A DNA stretch of 64,000 bases, from positions 1,426,001-1,490,000 of the forward strand of contig NZ_CP192292.1 in the NCBI RefSeq assembly GCF_050596425.1, in the 5' to 3' direction. Below the pieces are notes generated by a model. That model was not told where the DNA came from and did no database searches. It worked only from the letters and a program-made list of their open reading frames with translations. Shown here piece after piece: positions 63,308 to 64,000 of this stretch (position 1 is its first letter; every line of letters begins with the position of its first letter). The position numbers were made by a program, and so were the translations under genes. The DNA is from G963665925 sp050596425 (GTDB lineage: Bacteria > Bacillota > Clostridia > Peptostreptococcales > Acidaminobacteraceae).

Positions 63308-63617
63308 ATAAAAAAAGGATCACCCAATAGGGTGGTCTTTTTTTATTGCTTTAGAAAAGGAATCGAACGTGAAAGAGCGCCGAACGAGTAGTGAGGAAGA
63401 AGCGAAAGAGCCCGGCCTGAAAGAGAGTGGAGCGAACGGTGGGATTCCCGCCATCTCCACCAATAAAAAAGGATCACCCGATAGGGTGGTCTTTTTTTAT
63501 TGCTTTAGAAAAGGAATCGAACGTGAAAGAGCGCCGAACGAGTAGTGAGGAAGAAGCGAAAGAGCTCGGCCTGAAAGAGAGCGGAGCGAACGGTGGGATT
63601 CCCGCCATCTCCACCAA
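63288..63617 (+). repeat. Tandem array of the tmRNA 3' end (three copies of GATTCCCGCCATCTCCACCA)
   Basis: The last 20 nt of tmRNA recur at 63444-63463 and 63597-63616. The unit (156 then 153 bp) comprises this 20-mer, the ssrA terminator and about 100 bp with GAAAGAGCGCCGAACGAGTA and related sequence. The third copy has only the 20-mer and A run before diverging. Length differences come from an A run (7, 5) and one extra A. tmRNA 3' ends are known integration sites, so these may be attachment site remnants or a local tandem duplication. No integrase is in the window. Confidence 0.85.
63309..63344 (+). terminator. Terminator of ssrA (first copy)
   Basis: A run of A, GGATCACCC / GGGTGGTC with AATA loop, then seven T. 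A second copy of this terminator lies at 63465-63498. Confidence 0.87.
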
Positions 63618-63757
63618 TAAAAAAAGGAAAATGACTGATCGAGTTTATTTTTGCGTGCCATATAGTTATATATAGTGAAAAAATAAATAAATTGGTAAAA
63701 TAAGTTGTTACATATTGATTTTTCCGACATAAACAATATGAGAGAGGAGGAATTAAA

Positions 63758-64000
63758 CTGAATAATTTATTCATTGAACTATGTGAAGCTTATCATAAGA
63801 AAATATTAAAATACCTGTATTACGCCGTAGGCAGTAAAGAAGATGCCCTTGATTTAACCCAAGAGGTCTTCATTATTGTTTACAAAAATATTGATGTTTT
63901 AAAAGATCACCCTAATATAGGAGGCTATATTTTTCAAACAGCAAAATACCAAGCGTCAAATCATCTGAGGAAATTGAACAAGAAAGAAATGAAAGAAGTT
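63758..64000 (+). CDS. Sigma-70 family RNA polymerase sigma factor (5' part only)
   Basis: 81 codons to the window end. The frame has no ATG, GTG or TTG near the strong AGGAGG (63745-63750); the fitting start is CTG at 63758 (7 bp away), giving MNNLFIELCEAYHKKILKYL. Region 2 is visible: AVGSKEDALDLTQEVFIIVY, then NIGGYIFQTAKYQASNHLRK, as in small ECF-type sigma factors. ATT at 63752 is a less likely start. Codons are AT-rich. The target genes and any anti-sigma factor lie beyond the edge. The last 140 bp before it are AT-rich without a clear promoter. Confidence 0.8.
   Translation, partial: MNNLFIELCEAYHKKILKYLYYAVGSKEDALDLTQEVFIIVYKNIDVLKDHPNIGGYIFQTAKYQASNHLRKLNKKEMKEV

Noticed and set aside
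63427..63675. A small protein gene in the tmRNA repeat array
   Set aside because: The frame covers the duplicated tmRNA end and terminator; it has no ribosome site and is explained by the repeat.

Overview
The window reads as a contiguous piece of a low-to-moderate GC Firmicutes (class Clostridia) chromosome from an anaerobic amino-acid fermenter that uses selenium. The main evidence is a complete glycine reductase operon with two in-frame UGA (selenocysteine) codons, a selenium-linked molybdenum hydroxylase accessory pair (xdhC/yqeB), a membrane pyrophosphatase and Clostridia-like gene sets. A Fusibacter/Acidaminobacter-like relative fits, but the species cannot be fixed from the sequence. 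Almost every gene is on the + strand; the exceptions are the first two genes and pdxST.

Layout. 1-1889 (-): a VTC-domain gene cut by the window edge and a cotH lipoprotein gene broken by a homopolymer frameshift. 2175-9754: pepF, a thiamine-binding protein, an HD-GYP receptor, a secreted GH18-like protein, an M24 aminopeptidase and nth. 9836-22434: a tightly packed run starting with an unusual FtsA-like protein and a DUF2225 protein, then the late cobalamin genes (cobU, cobS, cobC, cbiA, cbiP, cbiB, cobD, pduX), then uppP and a DUF362 ferredoxin-like protein. 22666-26809: cheX, trmL, a Na/Pi cotransporter behind an array of PhoP-like boxes, and degV.

26853-35550: the metabolic centrepiece. 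A strong promoter and a tandem glycine riboswitch with a terminator precede grdX-trxB-trxA-grdE-grdA-grdB-grdC-grdD. Together these encode reduction of glycine to acetyl phosphate with electrons from NADPH via thioredoxin. A hairpin terminator between grdB and grdC and a possible 9-codon leader ORF before grdB suggest further tuning. 35813-41443: an acidic repeat lipoprotein and a BMP-type nucleoside ABC importer. 41498-41742: three copies of an 87-bp palindrome-containing repeat.

41914-45731: xdhC, yqeB, rpoN and a GNAT gene. 46021-53388: the glycolytic operon cggR-gap-pgk-tpiA-gpmI-eno, with a CggR-type operator and several intercistronic hairpins. 53683-60656: secG, hppA, rnr, a GGDEF protein and a HAD phosphatase. 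60719-62166 (-): pdxST (PLP synthase). 62453-63307: smpB and ssrA (tmRNA). The 3' end of ssrA is followed by two further partial copies of itself in a ~155-bp tandem array, then by the start of a sigma-70 family gene with an apparent CTG start.

Most gene calls rest on recognisable family motifs. The promoter, operator and hairpin calls come from reading the sequence by eye.
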